Shown: one piece after another, positions 15,053 to 24,164 of the stretch | How the letters are laid out: each line of letters starts with the position of its first letter | Numbering within the stretch: the stretch's first letter is position 1 | Source: Sorangium cellulosum So0157-2 | GTDB taxonomy: Bacteria; Myxococcota_A; Polyangia; Polyangiales; Polyangiaceae | NCBI RefSeq assembly: GCF_000418325.1 | Contig: NC_021658.1 | Span: 2,604,001-2,668,000, forward strand | Reading direction: 5' to 3' | DNA: 64,000 nt | The notes under the pieces: model-generated | Told to the model about the DNA's origin: nothing | What the model saw: only the letters and a program-made list of their open reading frames with translations | Database searches by the model: none | Program-made: the position numbers and the translations under genes

Positions 15053-18000
15053 TCACTCCTTCCGCAAGAGCCCGTACCGGGCGAGCTTCCGGTACAGCGT
15101 CGTCCTCGGGATCCCGAGGCTCCGCGACACCTCGCACACGTTCCAGCGGGCGAGATCGAGCGCGGCGCGGAGCCGCTCCGCCTCGGCGCCGCGGTAGTCC
15201 GCGCGCGACCGGGCCCGCGGCGCGGGCGCCGCCGCCGGCAGCTGGATGTCGGCGGGGCCGATCTCCGGGCCCGGCGCGAGCACGCACGCGCGCGAGAGGA
15301 CGTTCTCGAGCTGCCTCACGTTGCCGGGCCAGCCGTACGACATGAGCCGCCGGAGCGCGCCCCGCGACAGCCGGAAGGCCGGGCGGCCCTGGCGCGCCGA
15401 GAGCTTCTCGACGATCGCCTGCGCGATCGCCGGGATGTCGTCCGGGCGCTCGCGGAGCGGCGGCAGGCGGATCTCGATGACGCTGACCCGGTAGTAGAGA
15501 TCCTCGCGAAAGCGCCCCTGCGCGACCTCCTCCCGCAGATCCCGGTTCGTCGCGCAGACGACCCGCACGTCGGCGACGGGGACGCTCCGGTCCGACCCCA
15601 CCGGGCGGATCGAGCGCTCCTGGAGCGCGCGGAGCAGCTTCGCCTGCACGCCGATCGGCGTCTCCCCGAGCTCGTCGAGGAACAGCGTGCCGCCCCGCGC
15701 CGACAGGAACAGGCCGCCGTGGTCCCGGACGGCGCCGGTGAAGGCGCCCTTCACGTGGCCGAAGAGCTCCGACTCGAGCAGCGCCTCGGGCAGCGCGGCG
15801 CAGTTGACCGCCACGAACGGCCCGCCCCGCCGGGGCCCGCCCGCGTGGATGGCGCGCGCGACGAGCTCCTTGCCGGTGCCGCTCTCGCCCGTCACCGTCA
15901 CCGTCACGTCGCTCTCCGCCACGCGCTCGCAGAGCGCGAGCACGGCGCGCATCGGGGCGCTCCTCCCCGCGATCTCCGGGAAGTCGCGGCGCGCGTCCGC
16001 GCGGGTCCGCTCGAGCTCGTGCGAGAGCCGCTCGATCTCGTCCGCCTGTGAGCGCATGAGCTCCGCGACCCGGCGCTGCTCCTCCTCGAGGGCCCGGGTG
16101 CGCTCCCTGAGCTCGGCCATCAGCCGGCCGTTGTGCAGCGCGACCGCGATCTGATCCGCGAAGGCGCCGAGCAGATCCGCGTCGCCCTCCGCGAACTTGC
16201 CGCGCTGGAACCGGTTGTCGAGGTAGACGGCGCCGAGCACCGCGCCGTGCGCGCGGATCGGCACGCACACGATCGACCGGAGCCGCAGGGCGTGCACCGA
16301 CGCGCTCCCGTGGAACCGCGCGTCGGCCAGCGCGTCGACCGTGAGCACCGCCTCGCCGCGCTCGACCACCCGCTTGGCGATCCCGTGGCTGAACTTGAGC
16401 TGGCTCTTGCCGACGCGCTCGCGATCGAGGTTCCGCGCGACCGCGACCTCGAGCCTGACCTTCCCTGGCCGTCCGGGGGAATCAGGTGAATTGGACGAGT
16501 CGCGTGATTCGCGTGGTTCGCGTGATTCGCGTGGTTCGCGCGAAGGCGACGTGAGGATCACGAACCCCCGCTCGGCGCCGGTCAGCTCGATGGCCGCGTC
16601 CATGGCGAGGCGGAGCACCTCCTCGGCGTCGAGCGTCGAGCTCAGGCGCCGGTTGATCTCGAGGAGCTTCATCACGAGCTCCATGCGGGCCGCCGGCCGC
16701 GCGGGACCGCCGCGGAGCGCGGCCCGCCGGGGGTGCCGCCAGAAGACCTCGGCGAGCTCCGCCGGGAGCGTGCTCCCGATGCGCTCCCAGCACTCGATCG
16801 CGGCCGTGCGGTGCCGCTCGGCCAGCGCCGCCGCCGACCTCTGGCGGAGCGCCTCGGCGGACACCTCCTCGTGCTTCGCGTGGAGCTCGAGCTGCGCGAC
16901 CTGCGCCACGAGGCCCGCGCCCCGCTGCACCTGCTCCAGGGCCGCGCCCGGGTCGCCGAGGGAGAGCGCGAGCTCCGCGCCCGCCGTCGCGTGGCGCAGC
17001 GCGAGGTCCGCCGCGTCGATCTCCCGGAGCAGCGCCGCGGCCTCGGCCAGCCGGGCGCCGGCCGCGGCGCCGTCGCGCGCCGCGAGCGCGACCTCGGCGG
17101 CGTGGAGGGTCGCCTCGCACGCCTCGCGCTTCGAGCCGCGCGCCGCGTGGCCCGCGCGGGCCTCGTCGAGCAGCCGCGCCGCCTCGCCGAGCGCGCCGCG
17201 CGCCGCCGCGATCTCCGCGGCGAGCCCGAGCGCCGCCGCCGCGATCTCCTCGGGGACCTTCGCGCCCTCGGGCGCGCGCAGGCGCGCGAGGCCGAGCTCG
17301 GCCCGGTCGAGCAGGCCGACGTCCGCGTGGATCTTGGCCAGGTTGAAGCGCAGGGTGGCCTCGGTCCGCTCCTTGGCGAAGGCGATCGCCGCCCGCAGCC
17401 CGCGCTCGTAGCAGCGCAGCGCCGCGCCCCAGTCGCCGAGCTGGTGCCGCGCCGTCCCCAGGTTCAGCGCGGCGGTCGCGAGCAGGTCGCCGAGGCCCTC
17501 CGCCTCGGCCAGGTCGAGCGCCTCCTGGAACCCGCGCGCCGCGAGGGCGGCGTCCCCGGCGCGGTAGGCGTGGAGCGCGTGGTAGCTGAGCGTGCGGGCG
17601 CGGGCGCGGGGCGAGTCCGACGCGGGCCGCAGCGCGACGGCGCGCGCGAGGCTCCGGAGGGCGCCCTGCTGGTCGCCGAGATAGCCGAGCGCGAGGCCCA
17701 GCGTCTCGGCGAGCTCCGCCGCGGCCGAGGCGCGGGCGCGGCCTCGCCGTCGCCGTCGGCCGCCGCGAGGTCGCCGCCGCCGTCGGCCGCCTCGCTCACG
17801 CCTTCGGCCGCCGCGAGCGCGCCCTGCGCCTCGCGCCGGGCCTCGTGGTAGCGGCCGAGGCGGAGCAGGCAGCGCGCCGAGAGGCCCGCGAGCCGCGCGC
17901 CCGCGGGCCCCGGCGAGAGCGCCCGCGCGCGCTCGAGCTGCCCGAGCGCCCGCGCGACCTTGCCGAGCTTCTCGTAGCAGCGCGCCGCCCGGTACGAGAG

Positions 18001-20064
18001 CTCGGCGACGACGTCGCGCGGCGGCCGCGCGCGCCTCGCCCGGGCGAGCAGCGACAGCGCGCGCCTCGGATCGCCGGCCGCCTCGAGCGCGGACGCGGCG
18101 GCCACGAGCGTCCGCGGCGCCGGCTGCACCGCGCAGGCGGCGTCCGCCGCGCGCACCCAGGCGCGCGGCGCCCACTCGAACATCGGCTCGGACGCGGCGA
18201 GCGCCCGCCGCGCGGCCTCGTGGTCGCCCGCGAAGACGAGCGCCCTCGCCCGGTCCGCGGCGCGCTGGCTGCGGAGCGCCGGGGCGAGCGCCGCCTCGCC
18301 CTCGCCGGCGAGGTGGGCCGCCGTCGCCGCCGCGACCTCGCGCACGACGCCCGCGTCGAGCGCGGCCAGCAGCGCCCGCGCCTGCCCGGGCTGGCCGAGG
18401 CGGAACCCCTCGCCGTCGAGCCGCGCGAGCCCCGCCGCCTCGAGCGCGTCGAGCGCCGCGCGCCCCACGCCGAGCGCCGCGGCGGCCTCGGGCCCGAGCG
18501 GATCCGCCACGGCGAGCGCGGCGAGGGCGCGCGCCTCCTCGGGGGCGAGCGCGGCCACGCGCCGGCGAAAGAGCGCCGGCGTGGTCATCGGGGTCACGAA
18601 GCGATCGAGCTCCGCCTCGCTCAGGCTGCGCTGCCCGAGCGCGGCGCAGAGCTCCTTGAGCGCGCGCGGGCGGCCGCCGCTCGCGCGGAGGAGATCCGAC
18701 ACGCGCGCCGCCGTGGCCAGGGGCGCCGTCCACACCCGGACCGCCGCCTCGCCGAGCGGGCCGAGCGGGAGCTCGACGACCGCGCCGCCGCCCGTGTCGA
18801 GCCGCTCGGCGGAGGCGATGAGCCAGAGGAGGGCGTCGGTCGGCGCCGCCGATCGCACGAGCGCCTCGAGCAGCGCCCGGTCGTGCGGCCGCAGCCGATC
18901 GGCGTCGTCGATGGCGAGCACGAGCGGCCGGTGCGGCGCGTCGCTCGCGAGCGGGCCGCGCGGGCTCTCGGGCGCGCGCGGGGCGTCGCCGGGGCGCCCG
19001 CGCCCCCCCGCGAGCTCGCCGCGGGCGCCGAGCAGCGCGTCGACGCCGGCCGGGAGCGCCGCGCGGCCGAGCGCGCGGAGCAGCAGCGCGCGGAGCGGGT
19101 CCTCGCCGCGGGGCGCGCCCTCGAAGACCGGCGCGCTGAGCTGCGCGCGCCACTTGAGCTCGCGGAACAGCCGCGACTTGCCGGCGCCCTCCTCGCCCGT
19201 GATCACCACGGCGCGCGGCCCGCGCTCGCCGCGGAGCAGCGCCGCGAGCGCCGCGCCGAACGCCTCGACCTCGCGCTCCCGGCCGACGATCTCGCCCGGC
19301 TCGCTCACGACGGCGGGCGCGCGCCGCGGGGCGCCGCCGGCGGAGAGGGCCTCCAGCACCTCGTCGACGCCGGAGGGCCGGCTGGCCGGGTCCTCCGCGG
19401 TGAGCCGCTCGGCGAGGCGGCGCAGGGCGGCGGGCGGCGCCCCGGCGAGGAGCGGGAACAGGGCCTCGAGCGTCCGCCCCACGGCGAAGAGATCCGAGCG
19501 CGCGCTCGGCGGGGCCCCCCGCAGGAGCTCGGGCGCGAAGAACCGCGCCGTGCCCGAGAGGTCTCCCGCCGTGGCGCGCATCCTCCGCGCCGCGCTGAGA
19601 TCGATGAGCACGCCCGCGCCGTCGTCCCGCACGAGGACGTTCTCGGGCTTGAAGTCGCCGTGGACGATGCCCGCGCCGTGGAGCCACCCGAGCGCGTCGA
19701 GCGCGTCGAGCAGGACGGGCAGGGCCGCGTGAAGGGCGCGCCCCCGCGCGTGCTCGGCGAGCGTCCGGCCCCGGATGAGCTCCGTCGTGGCGTACGTGAG
19801 CGGCGCCCCGCCGCGCGTCGTCCGGGCGAAGTCGTACGCGCGCGGCAGGCGCGGGTGAGCGCACGCCGAGAGCAGCGAGAATTCCCGCCGGAACGCCTCG
19901 GCCGCGCCCGCGGAGTCGAAGCGCAGCGCCTTCAGCGCGACGTCGCGCTCGAAGAGCCGATCGCGCGCCTCGACCACCGAGCCGAGCCCGCCGCGCCCGA
20001 GCGCGCGCACGACCTCGTAGCGGCCGTCGACCACGGCGCCTGGCGCAAGGCCACCCTGTACCAT
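15053..20064 (-). CDS. Ser/Thr kinase - ATPase - TPR - GAF - sigma54 activator fusion (frameshifted)
   Basis: One gene of about 1,670 codons read in two frames, joined near 17731-17745 where one base is missing in a GC-rich stretch. Order: protein kinase (about 14-265; Gly-loop [10 protein letters not shown], Lys in VALKAL, catalytic loop [11 protein letters not shown] in place of DFG), an AAA-type ATPase (Walker A GEEGAGKS near 290), TPR-like helices (about 560-1120), GAF (about 1125-1310), sigma54 AAA+ domain ([25 protein letters not shown]) and a Fis-type helix-turn-helix (about 1625-1668, [18 protein letters not shown]). The GAFTGA loop is intact, so it should remodel sigma54 polymerase. 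It starts at ATG 20064. The shift is either a read error or splits the gene in vivo into a kinase part ending at 17464 and a separate activator part. The divergent promoter region is listed separately. Confidence 0.85.
16500..16544. repeat. 9-bp tandem repeat inside the GAF coding region
   Basis: Five 9-bp units alternate TCGCGTGAT and TCGCGTGGT, ending TCGCGCGAA. Read in the gene they encode a Ser-Arg-Glu-Pro-Arg-Glu low-complexity insert between two strands of the GAF domain. Unit length is a multiple of three, so copy-number change would not break the frame. Confidence 0.9.
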
Positions 20065-20092
20065 CGGTACATCATGGTACAGAATGGTACAG
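20056..20092. promoter_or_regulatory. Helically phased GGTAC boxes, candidate activator-binding site
   Basis: CTGTACCAT (20056-20064) and ATGGTACAG (20074-20082) form a perfect 9-bp inverted repeat, and ATGGTACAG is repeated at 20084-20092. GGTAC recurs at 20066, 20076 and 20086, exactly 10 bp apart, i.e. on one face of the helix. The block overlaps the kinase/activator start codon (20062-20064) and lies about 70-100 bp upstream of the sigma54-like promoter at 20132, the usual place for an enhancer. Confidence 0.65.
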
Positions 20093-20131
20093 ACAGGGAG
20101 CCACGATGCCCGGGAACCGCCGCGGGGCGCG

Positions 20132-20148
20132 CTGGCACGGCGGTTGAA
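20132..20148 (+). promoter_or_regulatory. Sigma54-like -24/-12 promoter
   Basis: CTGGCACG-N4-TTGAA matches the consensus YTGGCACG-N4-TTGCW with a perfect -24 box and correct spacing; the C of the -12 GC is replaced by A. Predicted transcription start is about 20159, 20 bases before the lipoprotein ATG at 20179. A divergently encoded sigma54 activator strengthens the call, the -12 mismatch weakens it. Confidence 0.5.
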
Positions 20149-20178
20149 CAGGACACCGTTCGACAGGATGGTGGCTTG

Positions 20179-20874
20179 ATGCGCTGGCTCGCGGTTCTTC
20201 TCGTTGCTTGCGTCGCCGGGTGCGGGGTGAACCCGATCCCGGAGCCGCCCTCCGCGCCTGCGCTCGCGGGGGGCGTCGTCGGCGCGCTCTGCGACGAGTG
20301 CGACGGCGCGCTGATGGATGTCACCGGCGGGCCCGGGAGCGTGGAGGGCGCCGATCTCGTCTGGGCGGTGAACCTCGACAGGGCCGGGGCGCCCGTGGTC
20401 GCGCCGGTCGAGGAGGACGGGAGCTTCGCGCTCCAGATCGACGCCATCCGGGGGCACGAGCTGCGCCTCCAGGCGCGGCGCGGCGCGGCCCGCTCCGCGC
20501 CGGCGGATCTCGTCGCCGGGAGCGGCGTCCTCGAGCCCGCGCCCCGCCCGCTCGCCGACTGCTTCCGGGTCGAGCCGGAGCTCGCCTTGCCCGAGACCGC
20601 CGTCGGCGCCGCGTCCACCCGGACCCTTTCGCTCGTGCACACCTGCGCCGCGCCGCTCGCGATCGACGCGATCGCCCTGCGCGCGCCGGCGCCCGGGTAC
20701 CTCCTCGAGGGCGCGACGGCGCCGGTGGTCCTCGGGGCCGGGGAGGTGGCCGACCTCAGCGTGGTGCTCCAGCCGGTCGAGGACGAGACGGGCGAGGAGG
20801 TGCTGCTGATCGAGGTGTCTTCACCGGAGGTCTCTCGGAGGGCGGTGACGCTCTTCGTCGGCGACGCTCCCTGA
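20179..20874 (+). CDS. Outer-surface lipoprotein, unknown function
   Basis: 231 residues. The lipoprotein signal MRWLAVLLVACVAGCG puts the lipidated Cys near residue 15. The mature part begins PIPEPPSAP and contains CDECDG, a domain that could be a carboxypeptidase-regulatory-like beta fold (SFALQIDAIRGHELRLQARRG) and a C-terminal beta-sandwich stretch (LSVVLQPVEDETGEEVLL) resembling Ig-like/choice-of-anchor domains. ATG 20179 is 10 bases after an AGGA. It is the first gene downstream of the sigma54-like promoter and is followed 104 bp later by the repeat lipoprotein gene in the same direction. Confidence 0.75.
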   Translation: MRWLAVLLVACVAGCGVNPIPEPPSAPALAGGVVGALCDECDGALMDVTGGPGSVEGADLVWAVNLDRAGAPVVAPVEEDGSFALQIDAIRGHELRLQARRGAARSAPADLVAGSGVLEPAPRPLADCFRVEPELALPETAVGAASTRTLSLVHTCAAPLAIDAIALRAPAPGYLLEGATAPVVLGAGEVADLSVVLQPVEDETGEEVLLIEVSSPEVSRRAVTLFVGDAP

Positions 20875-20978
20875 GCCGGCTTCAACGCTCATCTCCTCCG
20901 GGGGGCCCGAGGCGGGCCTCGAAGGGGAGGTGCATCTCCACGGATCCAATCCTCTCGAAGAAAGATACGGAGACGAAC

Positions 20979-21656
20979 ATGCGAGCCTATGCCTTGTTGT
21001 TCCTTGCGGCCTCTTCGATCGTCGGACAGCTCGGGTGCGGCCCCTCGCCGGGCGGCGGCGGGAGCTGCCCTGATCCGGGGGATCCCGACGTCCATTACGT
21101 GTCTCGCGATCCCGAGGAGTGCAAGCTCATCGACTTCGCCTGCTCGCCGCCGGAGGAGTACTTCGGCGGCGAGTGCGGGTGCGGCTGCATCGACCCCGGG
21201 CCGCAGGCCTGCCCGGACCCGAGCGATCCGGGCGTCCGCTATGTCTCTCACGATCCGGTGGAGTGCACGCTCATCGACTTCGCTTGCTCGCCGCCGGAGG
21301 AGTCCTTCGGCGGCGAGTGCGGGTGCGGCTGCATCGCCCCCGGGCCGCAGGCCTGCCCGGACCCGAGCGACCCGGGCGTCCGCTACGTGTCGCACGACAT
21401 CGAGGAGTGCCACCTCATCGACTTCATCTGCGCGGAGGGACAGTCGCTCTTTTACGACGAGTGCGGGTGCGGCTGCATCAGCCCCGAGACGGTCGTCTGT
21501 CCGGAGCCGGGCACCACGAACGTCCTCTATGTCTCTCACGATCCGGAAGAATGCATGCTCCTCGACTTCGCGTGCTCGCCGCCGGAGAGGCTCTTCACCA
21601 ACGCGTGCGGGTGCGGCTGCATCGGCCCGGAGCTCCCTGTCGGCCACGCCCCCTGA
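20979..21656 (+). CDS. Lipoprotein of four 48-residue Cys-rich repeats
   Basis: 225 residues. The lipoprotein signal MRAYALLFLAASSIVGQLGCG is followed by a Pro/Gly spacer and four tandem modules starting at Cys codons 21066, 21210, 21354 and 21498, each 48 residues. The shared pattern is CPDPxDPxVxYVSxDPxEC, LIDFACSPPE, then ECGCGCI, giving six cysteines per module. It is likely anchored in the outer membrane, with disulfide or metal-binding knobs. The third module diverges most (FICAEGQSLFYDECGCGC). The ribosome-binding site GGAGACGAAC precedes ATG 20979. It may be co-transcribed with the lipoprotein gene at 20179. Function unknown. Confidence 0.85.
   Translation: MRAYALLFLAASSIVGQLGCGPSPGGGGSCPDPGDPDVHYVSRDPEECKLIDFACSPPEEYFGGECGCGCIDPGPQACPDPSDPGVRYVSHDPVECTLIDFACSPPEESFGGECGCGCIAPGPQACPDPSDPGVRYVSHDIEECHLIDFICAEGQSLFYDECGCGCISPETVVCPEPGTTNVLYVSHDPEECMLLDFACSPPERLFTNACGCGCIGPELPVGHAP
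21066..21641 (+). repeat. Four 144-bp tandem coding repeats
   Basis: Four units spaced exactly 144 bp apart (21066, 21210, 21354, 21498). Units 2 and 3 share long near-identical DNA runs such as the segment around the GGGCCGCAGGCCTGCCCGGA junctions. This points to recent duplication inside the gene. Confidence 0.9.
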
Positions 21657-21943
21657 GGCGTGAGAGCGCGCCCCGCCGCGACGAGCTCCTCCGCCCGGTC
21701 TCGCGCCCTGCGTGGGGCTCCCCACAAACAACGAGCCTCGGCCGGCGTGCGCCCGCGCGTCGCCGAGGAGCCTCGGTGACATCCACCGCTCTGGTAGGGC
21801 CGTCCACGATGTTCTACATGCGCGCACGGGGGAGGACCGCGCCGGAACGAGGGGTCCCTGTCGCCGGCGTCGAAGTTGCCCAATCATTTCGTCGAGGTCG
21901 GTGATACGCTCTCCCGCTGGATGCGGGGGAGGACACGACCGGG

Positions 21944-24055
21944 ATGAGCATGAGGCCTGTCGACCAGCGCACACGGAACGTGATCGGGCTCGCGTCGGTC
22001 TTCTTCGACAACTCCTTCAACGCCATGGTGTTCGCCGGCATGCACCGCGCGGCGCGGGAGCGCGGCTACGAGCTCCTCATGATCTACGGGGCTCCTGCGG
22101 CGGTCCGAGCGCGCGGGCTGGGCCTCGACCGGGTGGTCGGCTGGATCTCGATGTACACCATCGACGGCCTCGAGGAGCTGCTCTCCGACGGGAAGCCGGC
22201 CGTCATCTTCTGCGCGCCCCCGTTCGGCCCGGGGTACCCGATCGTCCGGGCGGAGAACCACGACTCGATTCACCGGCTCGTCGATCACCTCGTCGGCCTC
22301 GGCCATCGCCGGATCGCCTACATCGGCAAATTGACATCGGACGACTTCGTCGAGCGGGGCAAGGCGTTCGATGAGGCGATGAGGGCGCGCGGGCTCTCGG
22401 CGGAGCTCAACCTGCTCTCCGAGTTCCACGAGTGCACCATGTTCTACGCCGAGCGCCGGCTGCGGGAGTTTCTCGAGCGCGACGGCAAGTTCTGCACCGC
22501 GCTCGTGGCGGGAAACGACGAGATGGCGATGGGCGCCATCCACGCGATCCAGGCGCACGGCTACCGCGTGCCCGAGGACATCGCGGTGGTGGGGTTCGAC
22601 GACGTCAGCGTCGCCCAGCACTGCGATCCGCCGCTCACCACGATGCGGCAGGACCCCGCGCTGCTCGGGAGGCTCGCCGTCGAGCGGATCGTCGACCTCA
22701 TCCACGGCATCCCGCCGCCGGAGCCCGTGACCCGCGGCTCGGCCGAGCTGGTGGTGCGGCGCTCGTGCGGCAGCGCCGGGTGGGGCGCGGCGCCGCCCGC
22801 GCTGGAGCTCGACGCGGCGGGCGGCGACTGGCAGCGCGGGCTCTCCCGGCAGCTGAGCCGCCTGCTCGAGCGGCCGGCGCCGTCGCCGCGCCCCCTGGTC
22901 TGGCCCGAGGCCGAGGTGATCGCGCGCGGCCTCGGCGCGGCGCTCGCCGGGGCGGAGCTCCCGGACGTGGCGACGCTCGAGCGCGCCTTCGCCCCCGCGG
23001 TCGCGCACAGCGGCAGCATCGAGGTCCTCCTCGCGGCGGTGATGCTCGTCGAGGAGGCCGCCGCGCGGCAGCTCGCCGGCGCGCCGGATCCGGGCGCGGC
23101 GCGGCGAGCGCAGGCCTTCCTCGGCCGCGCGCGCCTCGCGCAGCAGCGGGCCCTCGTGACGTCGGAGCGGAGCAGCGTGCAGAGCCTCGAGCGGCTGATC
23201 CGCGCCAACATGGAGATGAGCAGGCTCCTCGCCTCGAAGCAGGCGCGGGCCGATGAGCGCCTCGCGTGGCTGCGGCAGACCTCCGTGCGCGTCGGGTGCC
23301 TCGCGCTCTGGGCCGACGACCCGGGCCCGGGCGGGCGCGCGGTCGTCATCGACAGCGTGTACACCGACGATCCGGCCGTGGCCGCGCTCGTGGGGCGCCG
23401 CGTCCCGGCCGGCCAGTTTCCGCCGCCCGAGCTGCTCGACGCCGCGAAGCCCGACGAGGCGAGCGGCCATTGCGTGATGATCCCGATCGCGACCGCGCGG
23501 CGCGACTGGGGCACGCTGGTGCTCGGCGGGCTGCACACGGAGAGCTTCGCGGACAACCTCCAGCCGCTGGCCATGTGGGTGTCGCTCCTCGTCGCGACGT
23601 TCGAGCGCGACGAGATCGAGACCGCGCTGCAGGGGGAGCGCGACATGCTGGCCGCCGCCTACGAGCGCGAGCGCGCGCTCGCGAGCACGGTGCGGGAGCT
23701 CGGCTGTCCCGTCATCCCCCTCTTGCCCGGCGTGCTGCTCATCTCGCTGATCGGCGCGATCGACGCGGCGAGGGCGCAGCAGATCCTCGAGGCCGTGCTC
23801 TCGGGCGTCGCGCGGGAGCGCGCGCGGTGGGTGCTGCTCGACCTGACCGGCGTGCCGCTCGTCGACGAGGCGACCGCGGCGGCCCTGGCGCAGACGGCGC
23901 AGGCCACACGGCTGCTCGGAGCCCGCGTGAGCCTCGTCGGCGTCGGGCCCACGATGGCGCAGCGCATGGTCAGCCTCGGCATCGAGCTGCGCGACATCGC
24001 CGTCTTCCAGTCGCTCGCCGCCGCGATCCGCCAGCTCACCCGGGCGGGGCGGTGA
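21944..24055 (+). CDS. LacI-type ligand sensor fused to STAS domain (paralog B)
   Basis: 703 residues with the same order as the protein at 11990-14119: periplasmic-binding/LacI-type sensor (about 12-285; HRRIAYIGKL, VPEDIAVVGFDDVSVAQH, PPLTTMRQ, RRSCG), helical middle, GAF-like segment (about 440-560), coiled coil (YERERALASTVRELGCPVIP) and STAS (about 590-700; LLDLTGVPLVDEATA, LLGARVSLVGVGPTMAQ). No DNA-binding domain and no signal peptide. At the position of RsbRA T171 it carries Glu, possibly a built-in phosphomimic; the second site is Arg. The start is ATG 21944 (MSMRPVDQ); a second ATG is two codons on. It lies 287 bp downstream of the repeat lipoprotein in the same direction. The ligand may be a sugar or similar, judging from the fold only. 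Confidence 0.88.
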   Translation: MSMRPVDQRTRNVIGLASVFFDNSFNAMVFAGMHRAARERGYELLMIYGAPAAVRARGLGLDRVVGWISMYTIDGLEELLSDGKPAVIFCAPPFGPGYPIVRAENHDSIHRLVDHLVGLGHRRIAYIGKLTSDDFVERGKAFDEAMRARGLSAELNLLSEFHECTMFYAERRLREFLERDGKFCTALVAGNDEMAMGAIHAIQAHGYRVPEDIAVVGFDDVSVAQHCDPPLTTMRQDPALLGRLAVERIVDLIHGIPPPEPVTRGSAELVVRRSCGSAGWGAAPPALELDAAGGDWQRGLSRQLSRLLERPAPSPRPLVWPEAEVIARGLGAALAGAELPDVATLERAFAPAVAHSGSIEVLLAAVMLVEEAAARQLAGAPDPGAARRAQAFLGRARLAQQRALVTSERSSVQSLERLIRANMEMSRLLASKQARADERLAWLRQTSVRVGCLALWADDPGPGGRAVVIDSVYTDDPAVAALVGRRVPAGQFPPPELLDAAKPDEASGHCVMIPIATARRDWGTLVLGGLHTESFADNLQPLAMWVSLLVATFERDEIETALQGERDMLAAAYERERALASTVRELGCPVIPLLPGVLLISLIGAIDAARAQQILEAVLSGVARERARWVLLDLTGVPLVDEATAAALAQTAQATRLLGARVSLVGVGPTMAQRMVSLGIELRDIAVFQSLAAAIRQLTRAGR

Positions 24056-24164
24056 CCGGGCCGGGCTGCCGGGCTCTCCTGCCGCCCGTCGCGGCGAGGA
24101 TGCCGCATCCTGCCGCGCGGCGCATGATATCTCTCAGCGGTTGTTCATCGGGGGGTGAGAGCGG

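Noticed and set aside
20132..20148. A perfect sigma54 promoter
   Set aside because: Kept only as a candidate: the -12 box lacks the conserved C (TTGAA rather than TTGCA).
21066..21641. CRISPR or non-coding tandem array
   Set aside because: The repeats are coding, in frame, with a conserved Cys pattern and a lipoprotein signal.
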